A DNA stretch of 6,518 nucleotides from Lachnoclostridium sp. UBA739 (GTDB lineage: Bacteria; Bacillota_A; Clostridia; Lachnospirales; Lachnospiraceae). Every line of letters starts with the position of its first letter. Position 1 is the stretch's first letter. Position numbers and translations under genes: made by a program. Shown one piece after another: positions 5,264-6,518 of the stretch. The notes under the pieces are model-generated. The model was not told where the DNA came from. It saw only the letters and a list, made by a program, of their open reading frames with translations, and did not search any database. The stretch spans positions 1,971-8,488 of the forward strand of contig DBKX01000150.1 of assembly GCA_002297865.1 (NCBI GenBank). Reading direction: 5' to 3'.

Positions 5264-6178
5264 ATGATTAAAGTTGATTCACTTTGCGTCAAATATAAAG
5301 ATTTTTGTGCAGTTGACGGAATATCATTACATATAAGAAAAAATGAAATATACGGAATTATAGGGATGAATGGTGCTGGTAAGACATCTACAGTAGAGTG
5401 TATCGAAGGTTTAAGGAAATATGAAAGTGGAGAGATAAGAATCTGTGGATTGGATCCAAATAAGGACAGGAAGAGAGTTCATGAAATAATTGGAATACAG
5501 CTTCAAGATACAAACTATCAGAATAATGCCAAGGTGTATGAGTTGTGTGAACTGTTTTCTTCGTTCTATAGTGAGCCAGTTCCATATAAACAGCTTCTTG
5601 AAAAAATGGGCTTATGGGAAAAAAGAAGAAATACGGTTTCCAAGTTATCGGGGGGACAAAGGCAAAAACTTTCCATTGTACTTGCGTTAATAGGAAAACC
5701 AAAGGTATTGTTTTTGGATGAACTAACAACTGGATTAGATCCGAACTCTCGCCATCAGATGTGGGATTTGTTGAAAGAATTAAAGAATCAAGGAATCACT
5801 ATTGTCCTGATTTCTCATTTTATGGATGAAGTACAGGCTGTATGTGATCGAATTGCCATTATGGATAAAGGAAAAATTCTGATTGTAGGAACTATTGAGG
5901 AAATATTAAAGAAATACAATTTAACACAGAGAATGATATTCCAGTGTAAGGATACAAGAATTTCTGAAATTGAAAATCTGGAATTGGTAGATAAGGTTGA
6001 GCGGGTAGATAGAGAAATTACCGTTTTTGGAAAAGGTGATAATTTTGTCGCTTCGGTTGTAAGCTGGTTAGAAACGCAGGAAATTGAATATAGCAGTTTG
6101 GATATTCAAAAGCCGAATTTAGAAGATGTATTTTTATATCTTTCTGGCAGGACATTTGAAAATGGAGAAATGGAGTGA
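5264..6178 (+). CDS. sagG: SagG-like ABC transporter ATP-binding protein
   Basis: 304-residue ATPase of a DrrA/SagG-type exporter that powers export of the mature peptide (and often self-protection) with the SagH/SagI permeases. Motifs: Walker A GMNGAGKTS (34-42), Q-loop in GIQLQDT (77-83), signature LSGGQRQ (128-134), Walker B VLFLDE (148-153), D-loop GLDP (157-160) and H-loop His185. After Walker B it reads DELTTGLD where DEPTTGLD is usual; the catalytic Glu153 is kept, so activity is expected. The C-terminal extension (about 215-304) ends with the family-typical LEDVFLYLSGR (286-296). Start: ATG 5264 with GGAGG at 5251-5255, spacing 8. It follows the previous gene after 39 nt with no visible terminator. 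Confidence 0.93.
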   Translation: MIKVDSLCVKYKDFCAVDGISLHIRKNEIYGIIGMNGAGKTSTVECIEGLRKYESGEIRICGLDPNKDRKRVHEIIGIQLQDTNYQNNAKVYELCELFSSFYSEPVPYKQLLEKMGLWEKRRNTVSKLSGGQRQKLSIVLALIGKPKVLFLDELTTGLDPNSRHQMWDLLKELKNQGITIVLISHFMDEVQAVCDRIAIMDKGKILIVGTIEEILKKYNLTQRMIFQCKDTRISEIENLELVDKVERVDREITVFGKGDNFVASVVSWLETQEIEYSSLDIQKPNLEDVFLYLSGRTFENGEME

Positions 6179-6185
6179 GAATAAG

Positions 6186-6518
6186 ATGAAACGTAGGGCT
6201 CTTGTAAAATTAACGACTTTTGAATTTAAGCTGTTTTTTCGAAACTTTATTAATGTATTTTTTCTGTTACTGTTTCCGACTATGATGATTCTTATGTTTG
6301 GGGGAATCTATGGAAACAAGCCACAGGATATTTATAATGGATTTGGAATGGTGGATGTGTCTGTTCCTGCATATGCTGGAATGATTATTTCGGTAACAGG
6401 CCTGATGAATTTACCTCTTACCTTGTGTGAATACCGCGAAAAAAAAATACTGAAACGATTTAAGGCGACTCCGATTAGCACAGCAAATGTGATATGTGCT
6501 CAATTAACAGTAAACTTG
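6186..6518 (+). CDS. sagH: SagH-like ABC-2 type transporter permease (3' truncated by window)
   Basis: An open frame runs from ATG 6186 to the window edge, 111 codons visible. Features are a short basic N-terminus (MKRRALVKLT), a first membrane segment at about 21-40, a second at about 61-81, and EYREKKILKRFKATPISTAN (82-101). The last matches the REK-xLKR-x-ATPxS cytoplasmic loop characteristic of ABC-2 permeases. It would form the membrane channel with the preceding ATPase. It starts 7 nt after that gene, with GGAG about 10 nt upstream, so it is surely in the same operon. SagH homologues are about 375 residues, so most of the protein and a likely sagI lie beyond the window. Confidence 0.88.
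   Translation, partial: MKRRALVKLTTFEFKLFFRNFINVFFLLLFPTMMILMFGGIYGNKPQDIYNGFGMVDVSVPAYAGMIISVTGLMNLPLTLCEYREKKILKRFKATPISTANVICAQLTVNL

Noticed and set aside
5388..5729. Frames on both strands inside sagG (minus 5388-5729, plus 5490-5690)
   Set aside because: The host frame has all ABC ATPase motifs across this stretch. The alternatives have no support.

Overview
The window holds most of a streptolysin S-like (sag/clos-type) gene cluster for a thiazole/oxazole-modified peptide (TOMM, also called linear azol(in)e-containing peptide). All genes are on the + strand, in the order precursor (A), dehydrogenase (B), E1-like/RRE partner (C), YcaO cyclodehydratase (D), CPBP membrane protease (E), second CPBP-like membrane protein (F position), ABC ATPase (G) and ABC permease (H, cut by the window end). 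This is the gene order of the Streptococcus pyogenes sagA-H operon and of its clostridial relatives. The DNA is AT-rich, Shine-Dalgarno sites are strong and purine-rich (AGGAGG type), and TTG starts occur. Together these suggest a low-GC Firmicute, most likely in Clostridia (perhaps Lachnospiraceae); the taxon is inference only.

Layout. Positions 3-110 hold the 3' end of an unidentified upstream gene. Positions 151-276 hold a 41-codon precursor gene that length-limited gene finders would skip. Its first 24 or so residues resemble the SagA leader (MLK start, ATSV block, QVxPG end). Its short C-terminal core is almost entirely Cys, Ser and Thr and ends in CC. The 277-444 gap has an AT-rich hairpin right at the precursor stop and a 14-bp stem-loop (376-409) that looks like a partial terminator, separating a highly expressed precursor from the maturation genes. 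A 12-bp inverted repeat (118-129 and 348-359) brackets the precursor gene. From 445 to the window end the genes are tightly packed: B and C overlap by 1 nt, D and E by about 26 nt, E and F by 8 nt, and G and H are 7 nt apart. This implies one transcript and translational coupling.

How the genes work together (family knowledge applied to this sequence). C binds the precursor leader and presents it to D, which uses ATP to cyclodehydrate Cys/Ser/Thr in the core to azolines. B, an FMN enzyme, oxidises azolines to azoles. A CPBP protease (E, possibly helped or modulated by F) is the candidate for leader removal and/or self-immunity. The G/H (and probably downstream I) ABC transporter exports the product. 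The main novelty is in the precursor: the SagA-type leader lacks the FxxxB recognition motif, has a Cys inside the leader, and carries a very short all-Cys/Ser/Thr core at its extreme C-terminus. The second CPBP protein also appears to have lost a catalytic His. I see no CRISPR array, tRNA, rRNA, insertion sequence or phage gene.
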